DNA of 64,000 nt from Metarhizium brunneum (taxonomy: Eukaryota > Ascomycota > Sordariomycetes > Hypocreales > Clavicipitaceae): NCBI RefSeq assembly GCF_013426205.1, contig NC_089422.1, forward strand, positions 6,386,001 through 6,450,000, given 5' to 3'. Made by a program: the position numbers and the translations under genes. The notes under the pieces are model-generated. The model saw only the letters and a list, made by a program, of their open reading frames with translations, did not search any database and was not told the DNA's origin. Shown here piece by piece: positions 48,074 through 58,162 of the stretch. How positions within the stretch are numbered: the first letter of the stretch is position 1; each line of letters starts with the position of its first letter.

Positions 48074-48549
48074 AAATGACGTTATAGTCATCTGGGTATG
48101 GGGGAAATTCCGAAGACGGTGTTTAGATTTACAATCTTGGGCAGGAAATTTGAGGCGTTAAGAAAGCACTCGGCTGGTAAAAGGGAAAGACGATGCTTTG
48201 GGGAAGAAAGCCCGGAGTCTATTTTAATATAATGACAATGTGTCATATCAATAGCATCACATACCCGAATGGGATACGAAATACTAAGCACCGATTAAGA
48301 TCCTCTGAATTCAACTCCTCATGATGTATCTTGTTATAGCAAAACGAAGAAAAGAAAAGAGTCCATCGAGTATTCATCAATCATGCTCATTTCTATACAT
48401 TCCTAGCAAATGCCCAATTCGTCATAACGCTGTCCCAAATAGACTGCCCACTCGCAGGTAGTAATGACGTTGGATTGTACCGTTTTCCCAATCCCGGCAA
48501 AGCATAATGATCTTGTCTCGTGGTAACCCGGATTAATCACCCCAAGCGT

Positions 48550-50037
48550 TTACTCCGCTTCAGCATCCACGCGTTTACAGGCAGAATAATCCTGAATAAA
48601 TTTCGGAACAGGCACCTTCTTCAAGTCCTCGCACTCACAAGGGCACCCATCACAAATTGGTACTATGCCTTCGGCCAAGCCCTGCTCGGCAGCACGCTCT
48701 CGTCGGTGCTTCGCCAACGTGCCGTACTCCTCCCACGTTCGCAAATTAGCCATACCCCTGGATTTGAAGTACTCGTCCCATTCAGTTGCCCAGTCCGGGT
48801 CGTGCAGGGTATTCGCCATTAGGAGCTTGACCTCGTCTTCGGCGCTGATGCTCCAACTCCACTTGCGACGGGTCAGTTTAATGGTGCTCCCGATGATGTT
48901 GTACGTGGTGTCCTGGAACGACCTGCGATCTTCGAGGTAGCTCCATATCTCGGAAGGGTCGACGGAGAAGTACTCGGCGAGGGTCTCCTCGTACGTAGGT
49001 CCCGAGGTGTGCCTGATGGCGTCCTTGCCGGTGGGAGTTTCGTGGAGGGGTTGCGGGCGGTATCTGTTGTATGGTTCCCGATCCCATGTTGTTTGTAAGA
49101 TATTCGTGTCAGTGAATGCGATGAATCCGTTGTGGGAGTCGTAGTTGTCCTGCATCTCGCCTTGGGACGAATCGGGAATGTAGCACATGCCGTGCTTGGT
49201 TGCGTCGTACTCCATGTCGGTGTTCCCGAACCTGATTTCTTTCCCAGCCCTATCCGCTTCAAATAGCGAGGTAAGCTCTATGGTTAGGTGACCATCCGAT
49301 AGTTGGACATTGTTGATGTGTTTCATTCCAATGGTGCAGATTAGGTACCAGATAGCTTCTTCTGGGAAGCTGGGCATGAACAGGGCACGGGTGCAGCCTC
49401 TGTCGAGCAGACAGTGGTTCACCTCGGTATGAAGGTAAGATGGCGTGGGAACCACGTATACCTCTGGTTGATGTTCGCCGCCTTTGCTGTCGAGGAATAC
49501 CGTCTTGTTACCGTGAAAGTGAGAAACGACGTCCGCGGCTGCCTCGGGGTAAACAAACTCAATCATTGCCGTCTTTGTTCTAGTGTTTGCTTTCTTCAGA
49601 CTGTTGGCGAGGACTGTGGAAATGATTCCTCCATAACATTTGATGCTTCGGAGAACCTGGGGTATAGTTACGTCCGCTGGTAAGTTGTCGAGAATTACTC
49701 GGCGACTCTGTGGCCCTAGTTTATCGGCACTCGATGGGCAGGACACGCACACAGGCGGGGAATCAATACACTTGATATCGTCGTGGTACTGCAGAATATA
49801 CGCTTGATTCGGCGGAGTGGAAGGCTTTTGTGTTGCGTCTGTCTTGAAGACATCATCGCTGGTCAAGGCGATGTTCCAAGCATCGACTTCGGATGGCGTA
49901 GTCCAGAACACAGGACCCTTGATCGGGTTTTGTCGCTGAGTTTCTTCCATGGCCTGCATTATTTTGCCAGAGAGCATCTCCACGAACTCGGAAAGGGAGA
50001 GGTTGAGGTTAAAAAGTGTGCCAGTAGTCAGAATCAT
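48550..50037 (-). CDS. RRM-domain protein of unknown function
   Basis: Single exon, 495 residues, ATG at 50037. Residues about 109-175 fit an RNA-recognition motif: RRVILDNLPADVTIPQVLRS is RNP2-like with the first helix, and TKTAMIEFVYPEAAADVVSHF is RNP1-like with the second helix. The RNP1 aromatic positions are weak (AMIEFV), so RNA binding is plausible rather than shown. Downstream is a large globular-looking region (about 200-460) with many aromatic residues and no family I recognise. It ends with a cysteine cluster CDGCPCECEDLKK that could bind a metal. The first 35 residues are hydrophobic in part; MLSGKIMQAMEE is an alternative start at Met21. The neighbours are convergent (chromodomain gene) and divergent (HPP gene), with no operon-like context. 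Confidence 0.75.
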   Translation of the reverse strand: MILTTGTLFNLNLSLSEFVEMLSGKIMQAMEETQRQNPIKGPVFWTTPSEVDAWNIALTSDDVFKTDATQKPSTPPNQAYILQYHDDIKCIDSPPVCVSCPSSADKLGPQSRRVILDNLPADVTIPQVLRSIKCYGGIISTVLANSLKKANTRTKTAMIEFVYPEAAADVVSHFHGNKTVFLDSKGGEHQPEVYVVPTPSYLHTEVNHCLLDRGCTRALFMPSFPEEAIWYLICTIGMKHINNVQLSDGHLTIELTSLFEADRAGKEIRFGNTDMEYDATKHGMCYIPDSSQGEMQDNYDSHNGFIAFTDTNILQTTWDREPYNRYRPQPLHETPTGKDAIRHTSGPTYEETLAEYFSVDPSEIWSYLEDRRSFQDTTYNIIGSTIKLTRRKWSWSISAEDEVKLLMANTLHDPDWATEWDEYFKSRGMANLRTWEEYGTLAKHRRERAAEQGLAEGIVPICDGCPCECEDLKKVPVPKFIQDYSACKRVDAEAE

Positions 50038-51879
50038 TAAGCAGATGCAACCCGGGAGAAACAGGATATGCTCCTTGACTACTGCCCAATATTTGGTAAT
50101 CTTGGCATTAAATCATGCGAATCAAGAGAATAAAATGAAGGTGATTCGAAATCTACACTAAACTAGCAATGTGCTGTTTAGTTGTGGTTGCGAGGTGTTG
50201 TGTTGAACTGTCAGTGGAGTTGAAGCACACCTGTTGATGCCAGTGCAACAGCCGAAGCAGACTGTCAAGGCCGTGCTGTTGTCCGACGAGCACCGGCAAC
50301 AAGTAAGACTAATACGGGCAATATGATATGGAACCGCGACCGGACTGTTTAATAGTTTGAGAGTTTGGGTTGTGGAAGAATTTGGTTGCTCACCAACTAA
50401 TGGTTGTTCCATGGGCCACAACCACCAGGACGAAGTGGAGGATATGGTGCCACCGCATCTTGAATCCCAAGACAAGTTGAGTGGTGTCCAGGGTTATTCC
50501 TGTTCTGTTTAAAAAAGATGCAATGAAGCTTCGGCTTTTACGATTTCATGGAAAGTTGTACAGTGTTTGCGGTATTATTGTTTTGACGAGTTGACACGAC
50601 CCGTGGAGTTTCTACTTCTTCCGCCAATCCGCCATCATGTCGACTGTGAAAACCCAGGTTGTTCTCCCCGGAATAAATCACAGTTGCGGTTACTTACTCG
50701 GCAATTTCTTCTAGTCTTCAGTTGGCAGCCGCGCAGCCTCGGTCCTAGATCTGCTGTGTCGAAAGGCTCAACATTGAATCGCACTGGATAAGTCATCCAA
50801 TTGCATTGATACCGAGGCGGCGTCTGCATCAGATTTTTGATGTGACGGCATTCAGTTTTGGCTGAATTCTCACGTGAGCGCCGGGAGATATTGGCCGCTC
50901 GCTACCTTGCGTAACGCTTTGCAAATGCGCAAATTGCGTTATTGTCATGATGAGAAGCGGTCTGGTACGGCGAATAAAGAACGGCGATAGAGTGATACAT
51001 CAAGTCGGCGTTGTTGGGTTCGGGTAACACAGCATTGGGACATGGTGAGAAATCGGGAACCAAGCGTCTGGTTGCTGCCAATAAAGTTGCATGTGGGTGC
51101 CATCCTACTGGCGCCGTGGTAGCATCAGCGCGTGCCAGCACGTCGTAGGGCTGCCGGTTGCGTTCCCGGAATGCAGGTTGTGATGGGACGACAATTGTTC
51201 AAGACGATTCCGTCACCATCCTGTCAAACACCGACCATGTATGATGAATGAATGATGGTTCCAGGGTGAAATATGATGGCCCTAGGACGATGCCGATTCC
51301 CGAGCGAACGCCGTGGAGGTACTTGAGTGCTTGGAAATACTTCTTCGAATTGTCAAAAAAGTGGACCAGTGGCATCTCGAGACGGGCTTTGGACAAGGGA
51401 CAAGTCAGTAGTCCACGGGCTTCACCCTTGACATGACACCTAGCGATCCCACCTTTCCCCTCAGCCTCGACCTGCATTGGGCCACCCTTCCCGCACCCTA
51501 AGCCTAATTTGGGTTTTTATTACTCAATGTCTACTATTCCAGGAACTCTGGTATTGGAACAAAGTGAAAATGATCTCTCCCACGCGAGACGCCGTGCGTT
51601 CGGGAAAGGGAAATGTGGCGGTAGTTCTTGTTTCCGGACGCCCGGATGGAGACGACTAGATGGCTGGCCGGCCTCCCCTCTCGGCGAGTATTCCTCACGA
51701 GCCCACGACTTCTCTCTCCTTTATAAGACCTTGTGAATTCGAGCGACATTGTCCTGGCCATCATCATGCGACACGACGACTTCCGCTGACCCGCCACACA
51801 ATCCGAACGCTCCAACTTTCTCTGTGTGGTCCGTTCCTTCGGCCGCCTGGCTGGAGCCTGCGAGGCCGTCGCCGATACC
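50038..51879. other. intergenic, 1.8 kb
   Basis: Divergent upstream region of the RRM gene and the HPP gene. I see no gene, repeat or RNA here. Confidence 0.5.
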
Positions 51880-52913
51880 ATGACTCTGCCTCACAGGACG
51901 TGGAACTTCGACATTGATCGATTCCTTAATCCGTTCGTGCCGTCGCCGCCATGGCGTTTCCTGCCTTACCCCGTGGCAAGATGGTTCGGATACCGTAAGG
52001 CGAAGCCGAAGGATGCCGGTAACCTGATGCCCGTTTTCTGGGCCTTCATTGGCGTATTTGCGGCTATTCTCACGATACAAGCCGTGTCGAAGCGAGTGCC
52101 GTCATTCCAGGCGCGAGGAGCCCCCATCATTGTGGGCAGTTTTGTAAGTTCTCGTGCCAGCCATGCCCCATGAAGCAGACACCAACAATTCCATGACCAC
52201 GACAGGGCGCGGCTGCGGTTCTGGAGTTTTACGCCATCGAATCGCCCCTTGCCCAACCTCGAAACGCCATCATAGGTCAACTCATCTCGGCATTCGTTGG
52301 AGTTGCCATCGGTAAGCTTTTTCAGCTGAGTGATAGCTTCAAGGACATCCAATGGGTTGGAGGAGCTCTTGCTTGCGCCTGCGCAACTTCTCTGATGGCT
52401 TTGACCAAGACTGTGCACCCACCTGCGGGCGCCACGGCGCTGCTTGCCGTTGTTGACGATACCTTGATTCACATCGGATGGTTCATGCTCCCGGTTATGC
52501 TGCTGGGATGTGCGCTTATGCTTGGTGTGGCGCTGCTGGTCAATAACCTGGAAAGACGTTTCCCGATGTACTGGTGGACACCCGAAGACCTTAGTAAAGG
52601 AAGAAAATCCATATTACGTAGACGACACTCAGCCGAATTAAAGAAAGACGACATGGACGAAGAAAAAACAGTAGACAGCCCTACAGCGCCGGCACCGGCA
52701 GTCACTTCCAAAAAGTCGACTATTGATGGTAGCGAGAATGACGCCGAGTCTAGCGACAGAGATCAGACCGGAGGCATGTGTGTGAAGTTCACTCACGCTC
52801 ATCAACATGCCGGGGAAGTTGTCATCAGAAAGGGAGAAGTGGTTATTCCGGAGCACATGTTTCTTACTCAGGAAGAACAGCAGTTTCTAGAGACTCTCAC
52901 ATATCGACTGTAA
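51880..52913 (+). CDS. HPP-family integral membrane protein
   Basis: Two exons: 51880-52143 and 52206-52913 (62 bp intron, donor GTAAGT, acceptor CGACAG), giving 323 residues. The HPP signature is present as TKTVHPPAGATALLAV (about residues 155-170). Hydrophobic segments at about 47-65, 74-92, 114-135, 142-156 and 180-204 give 4-5 membrane helices; the HPP family normally has four. Bacterial and plastid relatives have been linked to nitrite uptake; in fungi the role is unknown. The C-terminal 110 residues are hydrophilic with a basic patch (SKGRKSILRRRHS), an acidic Ser-rich stretch and HAHQHAGEVVIRKGEVVIPEHMF, probably cytosolic. The chosen ATG is the first giving the expected TWNFDIDRFLNP start. 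Confidence 0.92.
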
Positions 52914-55245
52914 CTACTACATGAGAGGGACTACAACACATATCTCGAGCGTACATGGGGCATGGCGACTGTATTGTGTATTTTGTTTATCGTATCTAAA
53001 TGTTTTATAGTTGTAATGGTTTTTTTGTTTTACTCTATGGCAGCCAACCCCCTTCATCCTTTTTTTCTTTCATTTTTGCAAAGGGAGGAGAAGGAAAAGT
53101 CATCGACAAAGGTACGGAATGCGAATCTCATGTTGTAGTTTGTCTCCCAAAGACTTGTGGATGGTTAAAGAAGGCGCACGTTGAGTCTTGAGATCGTGCG
53201 GTCAAGGAAGTGTTGCAACCAATACGAAAAATACGCCCAACAAGGAAAGTTGGAATACTTACCGAGACAGAAAATGTCATCAATAAAACGGTAACAAATG
53301 TGTTGACCGTTTGTGCCACTAGGGGGCCAAGTCTTCGGGATGCTCTAGTAGCAGCTTGAAAGGATGATCGCCCTATCACCCTCAACCTCGTCTTCAATTC
53401 CAGATCAGCTCGTTTGAGCAGAATCATACTGTGTTTTATACAGAGCACTAGCTTACTTGCCCGAAGTCACCCATTCATATTAACGTCTATTTTGGAATGA
53501 ACATGTCAACAAGCCGTGGAGAAGACGGCCAGAAAAGGACGGAGACGGTTTTATTGCTCTCGCCGAGGCTCATAAGGGCCTCAGTGAGCAAACCTAGTTC
53601 AATGTCAAATACCGAGTTGCCCACGAGTATTGGAAGAATCCACTAGGCTTGTTGGCCGTGTCGGCTAAGACCAAGCTGGACATACAGTCCGATTCGCGTG
53701 AGGTAAAAACGTCCAGGACATGCAAGCACGAGCGGCAATGATCGGCTGCAGGACTGTTCAGCAAGCAGCCGCTCAGGCGAGAGTCAACTTCCCATAGCCT
53801 AGGATCCAGGACGGTCGTCAGCCAGCAACCCTGGATTCATGTCACGACAACGTGGGTTGCTGGGTTTTATATCTGGAAGTCGCATGTCTACTTGCCGAAG
53901 AGCTGCAGAAGGGCGATTCCAGAGTGAGAAATATACATGTAGTGTTACTCAGCTCGGGAAAATGGGCCCTTTCACACGGCAGCCACGACGAGTGTGTGTA
54001 TACCCGTTGCTAGCTTTATTTCTGATATCGTATATCCTGACCAGTCATTGGGGAATAAGCAGATACACTTTCAGATGGAGATACTCACTTACGGCGCGAG
54101 GAATCATACTAGTACTCTGTTGATCAAAAAGGATTTTGACGGCTTCGAGAAATACTACATCCATAGCGTTGCGGAAAGCAGGGTAAATACTTCAGATGCT
54201 ACGCCGCTGCGGCCCACGAGGCTACAGAAGGTGTTTCAGGCACTTTGTTGTGGCATGGAACCTATGGCAAGGATGTCACGAGCTGATAAAGTCACACTTC
54301 TCTTCCAACGCAGCCGGGAGAAGGATGACCACAGACCGACGCAAGAGAGGTTGAGAGCCAGTGGAACATTTCGGCAAAGCGCATGCACCAAGGGCTGAGT
54401 TCGCTCTGTCTCGAGTATCACTGAGCATGCCAGACCCAAACCCCCGAGATACAAAGACACAGCGTCATGAGCCGAAGCAACAGCATCCCTGTTTGGCAGC
54501 TCGTTCATCATGCTCTTTGCAAAGCTCAAGGTCCAATCTATCGACTGGTTCTCAGCTCTGACTATCGCAGCATGGCGCCCGGGTCATGCAAGGCGTTGCA
54601 ACGGCTTTGATATCTCCGGTTGTCACCACACTCTCAAACACCAGAAACTAGCCGGGTCCGTGGTAATTTGAATCCTCAAGCTTGAACTACGTACCAATTG
54701 CCCTGGTGTCCAAACCCTCAGGTGCTGTTATTTCCACACCAGTACAAACATCGACGCCAACTTCGGGTGTGGCTACCGGACGTTTGTAACCCTCCTTTCC
54801 CTACTGGCTCGGGAAGATGACCCCAAACCCGAAGAGCTAGGTGGTTAGGCGTGTGTTTGTGTTCAGAGACACGTGAACCCATGTCGCGTAACGAGGATAC
54901 TGGACTTTGAACCATGAGCCCGTTCTAACACTTGTTTTATTGGCAATTTGCTACCTGACAAGGAAGCTGTGAACAGGGGACTCCCTAACTCGATGTACTC
55001 TGTCCTGTCGGGTCTTTACACTCCAACCCCTGTATGGAGAACCACCCGTGACCTAACAAGGCCAATAGAGCATGGGGGCCCTGCTGTATCAGCGATCCAA
55101 TTACTTGAGGTAAATGCATGTTAAGTGATTTACAGGGCTGGTAATGAGGAACATCAGCCTTTCTTACCTTTTCGTTAAAAAGTCAAGTATTTATTTCCAC
55201 GTGAGTGATGGCCAGTATGCTCTATCGGGGAGTAGTAGACCGCTG

Positions 55246-55512
55246 TACGGAGTAAAGAACATAGACTTGCAAGAAGCTCCTAGAAGGCATAAATGTTGAA
55301 TGTTGGTGTACGGAGTACGCGCTCCCCAACTCTACACCGTGTAGTCGATTGGCTGCACCTGTCGCGGACTCACGGGTATTAATGCATATACACCTGGAGC
55401 TAGAATGCATGTACGGAGTAAGATTGGCATAATAGGTCCAGTCTGGTCTCTTTCTGGGTGGCGTACAGCAAACTTTCAGATGGCTGCTGGTTATCGTACT
55501 CGGTACTCCGTA
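55246..55512. repeat. cluster of four TACGGAGTA/TACTCCGTA 9-mers
   Basis: Perfect copies at 55246-55254, 55309-55317, 55412-55420 (TACGGAGTA) and 55504-55512 (TACTCCGTA), spaced 63, 103 and 92 bp. Two more follow at 56365-56373 and 56508-56516. No gene lies within about 1.4 kb on either side. Confidence 0.8.
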
Positions 55513-55903
55513 GCAGTTGACTCTTCACCTCATGCCGTCCACGTCGCCACCTGCAAGCTGTCGCACTTGCCTCGTCAATGTCTTATACATTGGTGGATTT
55601 TTTTGATATTGGGATGCTACACTCCCCTCACCGAAGCACCAAGGATAGATGGGTGAGTGATTCGTGGAAATGACGACCAAACACCACGTGTACAGTCGCC
55701 GTGTCGCACGCCCTGGCAAGAAGCGGTCGACGGAATGTTCGGTGAGTTGTCGCAAATAGAGGGTTGTACGTGAATGTGACCGTGCAAGGCCCGTCTGCGA
55801 AGCGTAATGACAATCACAGCGGACAAAGTCCAGACGTCACACTTGATTGACTCCCATCGTGAACACGATGTATGAAGGAAACGGGCCACTCAGGTGACGG
55901 GGT

Positions 55904-55936
55904 GAGGACGATGGAGGACGATGGAGGACGATGGAG
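55904..55936. repeat. short tandem repeat, 10-bp unit x3
   Basis: Three adjacent copies of GGACGATGGA. Confidence 0.8.
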
Positions 55937-56305
55937 GGGTCGATGGCGTTAAATCCAGCCATCTTCTGGGATGCTGCGCTGTGGGTCATGCGAGCGGGGG
56001 GTTTCGGGGTTTCACGATGGAAGCTCTGGGCGTGCGGTGATGATGAATGGGTGTGTGGCCTATTGACGTTTTTTGTGCAATCTCGACAAATGTTTCAGTT
56101 GTTAAACCTGGTGATTTCTCAAATTCTCCGGCTCTCAGTTTCCGGTAGATGACTATCGTCTTTTCCTTTCTTTTTTAGTTTCACCAGAATATAACCTCAA
56201 GGGAACAAAGTTATACACGTGCAGGCTCTCATCGATGTCATCGCACAATTATCTATACGTACTCCAAGCAAAGCGTAATACTATCGCGCAACCTTCTTCC
56301 TTCTT

Positions 56306-56356
56306 AAAAAAAAAAAGAAAAGAAAAGAAAAGAAAGAAAGAAATAAGAGAGAGAGA
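56306..56356. repeat. A/GA-rich microsatellite
   Basis: An 11-A run followed by GAAAA and GAAA units and a final GAGAGA tract. It ends just before the TACGGAGTA copy at 56365. Confidence 0.85.
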
Positions 56357-57006
56357 CGCAGATATACGGAGTACCGGACATAAAATGCAAGACGATCCAC
56401 CCCTGGAGCTCATGCGCCAAACTCTTCATCTCGGCCTGTCACTTGAGACAGGATTCATTCCATCACGGAACCCACGTCTCACATGGCAAACCTTCACCGG
56501 TTGCCCTTACGGAGTACTTGACCCTTCCCTTTTTTTTCTTTTTTTCTTTGTTCCTTCACAAGGGCATCGCTCCGTCACCGGTAGGGCGTTCCTTGTGTCC
56601 CAACTTTGGAAATCACCATAGGTCGTGAGGGTCATCCTTCCAGCAAAAGGCCAAAAGCTAAAGTGCTGCACGGTATGAAGGGCGTGTGGTTGGGGCTCTG
56701 GACGGAGATTTGTAGAGTCTGGTCCAGTCTGAATGTCTCAGGTATCGCCACCGTTGGCCCCTTGCCAAAGTATTCGGAAGCCGTGAAATGAGTGGCGCCT
56801 GGAGAAGTGGCTTGTAGATGTTTGGGCCAGGAGGCCCTGCCATGGCCCATCTAGGGGAAGACTCGAGGTAATCGTTGTCTGCAGCTGAAAGGATTTAGCA
56901 TACGCGTCTTCAACGATTATCAATATCGTCGATTTGACCCTTCTATCATTGATGTGCAACTTTCCACTGCCCCGAATTGCTGTTGATAACTCAACAAGTA
57001 GACTAA

Positions 57007-58162
57007 TTACACCATCGTCAAGTCGTGTCCATCAACCGTGTCTGACTTTGCACGAGGCCGGCCAATAGACGTGCATGATGTGACAGAATCTCGCCCAACA
57101 AGGTAACATTGAACACACTGGGCATCCCCTTTCTGCTTTTCAGCGTCAATCATGGAGAAGAGCGAGCCGAAAGAGTCGCGATCATGGACACGAGGGAAAG
57201 GAGCCACCACTACTTCATTAGTCCTTTCGTAATTGACTATTGTCACTGGAACAGCGAGGAACTCGCACAGCGGCCCACAACCGTATTGGGCGGCGAATTC
57301 AAGGCGTCTCTCCTCTAGGATGGAGTCGCGGATATTCTTGTAGGATTGACTTGTTAAGCGAAGCAATGGCCTTGTTCTTCTCCGTACTGTGGTCGTAGGA
57401 CATACCGTTCTTGCCCATGGAGATATTAAAACGAACCCAGGTGCGCTCATGTGTGTCCAAAGCTGCGCAGCACATACCTTAAACTGTGGCTAGGAATGAA
57501 GGGCATGCAGTGCTCAGAACACTCTCGTACCATGTCTCCGGGTCACGGTTGAGCATGACGGCCTGGCCTCTGGATAGGTTTCTGCGAGCTAGGGAGTGAA
57601 AAACTGGCAAGGCGGCACAGACCTGTGCCTCCGACAACAGCATGTCCCAGCCCTCTCTTGTCCATACTCTGCGTCTGTCGCCAAAGTTGGCCTCGAGCGA
57701 TCCAATCCACATATCGGTATCGGTTCCGTCTCTTGAGAAGTTTCTGATGACAACGATGACGGGCTTGCCGCTCCGGCTGTAGGTGGTGTGTCTTTCAACA
57801 ACGTCATTTGGACAGTGCAGAATGAAATATTTTGTAGGGAAAACTTGACCATGAACCGGGCTCTGGTGTTGAAAGAAGTCAATGCTACAAAGACGCAACG
57901 AAGGTGTTGCCGGAATACAGCTGAAACGGGGACATAAAATGCACCAGTCAGTTGACCTCTATGACCAAGTCTGAACTGGCCAGTCGACACTAAACCATGG
58001 TAAGCCTAGTCGCTCCGCCGAGCTGCTCGGAGATTCGGCAAGGATGGAGTCAACATTTGAAGTGCCGCTTGATAGATGCAGTGGCAGTGGCGTATTGCAG
58101 AAGACGCAGAAAATACCCCATTTAGCCAGATGGGACATGTCTTGCTGGTGGGCTATGTTCAT
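57007..58162 (-). pseudogene. decayed sulfotransferase-like gene (PF17784-type, tentative)
   Basis: The minus strand carries recognisable parts in order. From 57898 down: GKPVIVVIRNFSRDGTDTDM (compare the GxxRTGTxS start of fungal P-loop sulfotransferase-like proteins), EGWDMLLSEAQVCAALPVFH and VMLNRDPETWYESVLST. TAA follows at 57479-57481. The same frame continues with MGKNGMSYDHSTEKNKAI, then a +1 shift near 57345 is needed to reach SYKNIRDSILEERRLEFAAQ, GCGPLCEFLAVPV and APFPRVHDRDSF. These last motifs fit the family's ERLLEF ... PLCEFLGVPVP ... FPRVND pattern as I remember it. An in-frame stop plus a frameshift argue for a pseudogene; an unusual intron removing both cannot be excluded. 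A possible 5' exon lies at about 58004-58162 (contains SILAESPSSSAERLGLP). Confidence 0.42.

Larger units (their letters stand above)
52914..57006. other. gene-poor stretch, 4.1 kb
   Basis: No supportable gene; open frames are below 135 codons and unrecognised. It contains six TACGGAGTA/TACTCCGTA copies between 55246 and 56516, a short tandem repeat and a GA-rich microsatellite, listed separately. Confidence 0.5.

Noticed and set aside
53128..53448. 106-codon minus-strand frame after the HPP gene
   Set aside because: No recognisable features; lies in the 3' flank of the HPP gene.
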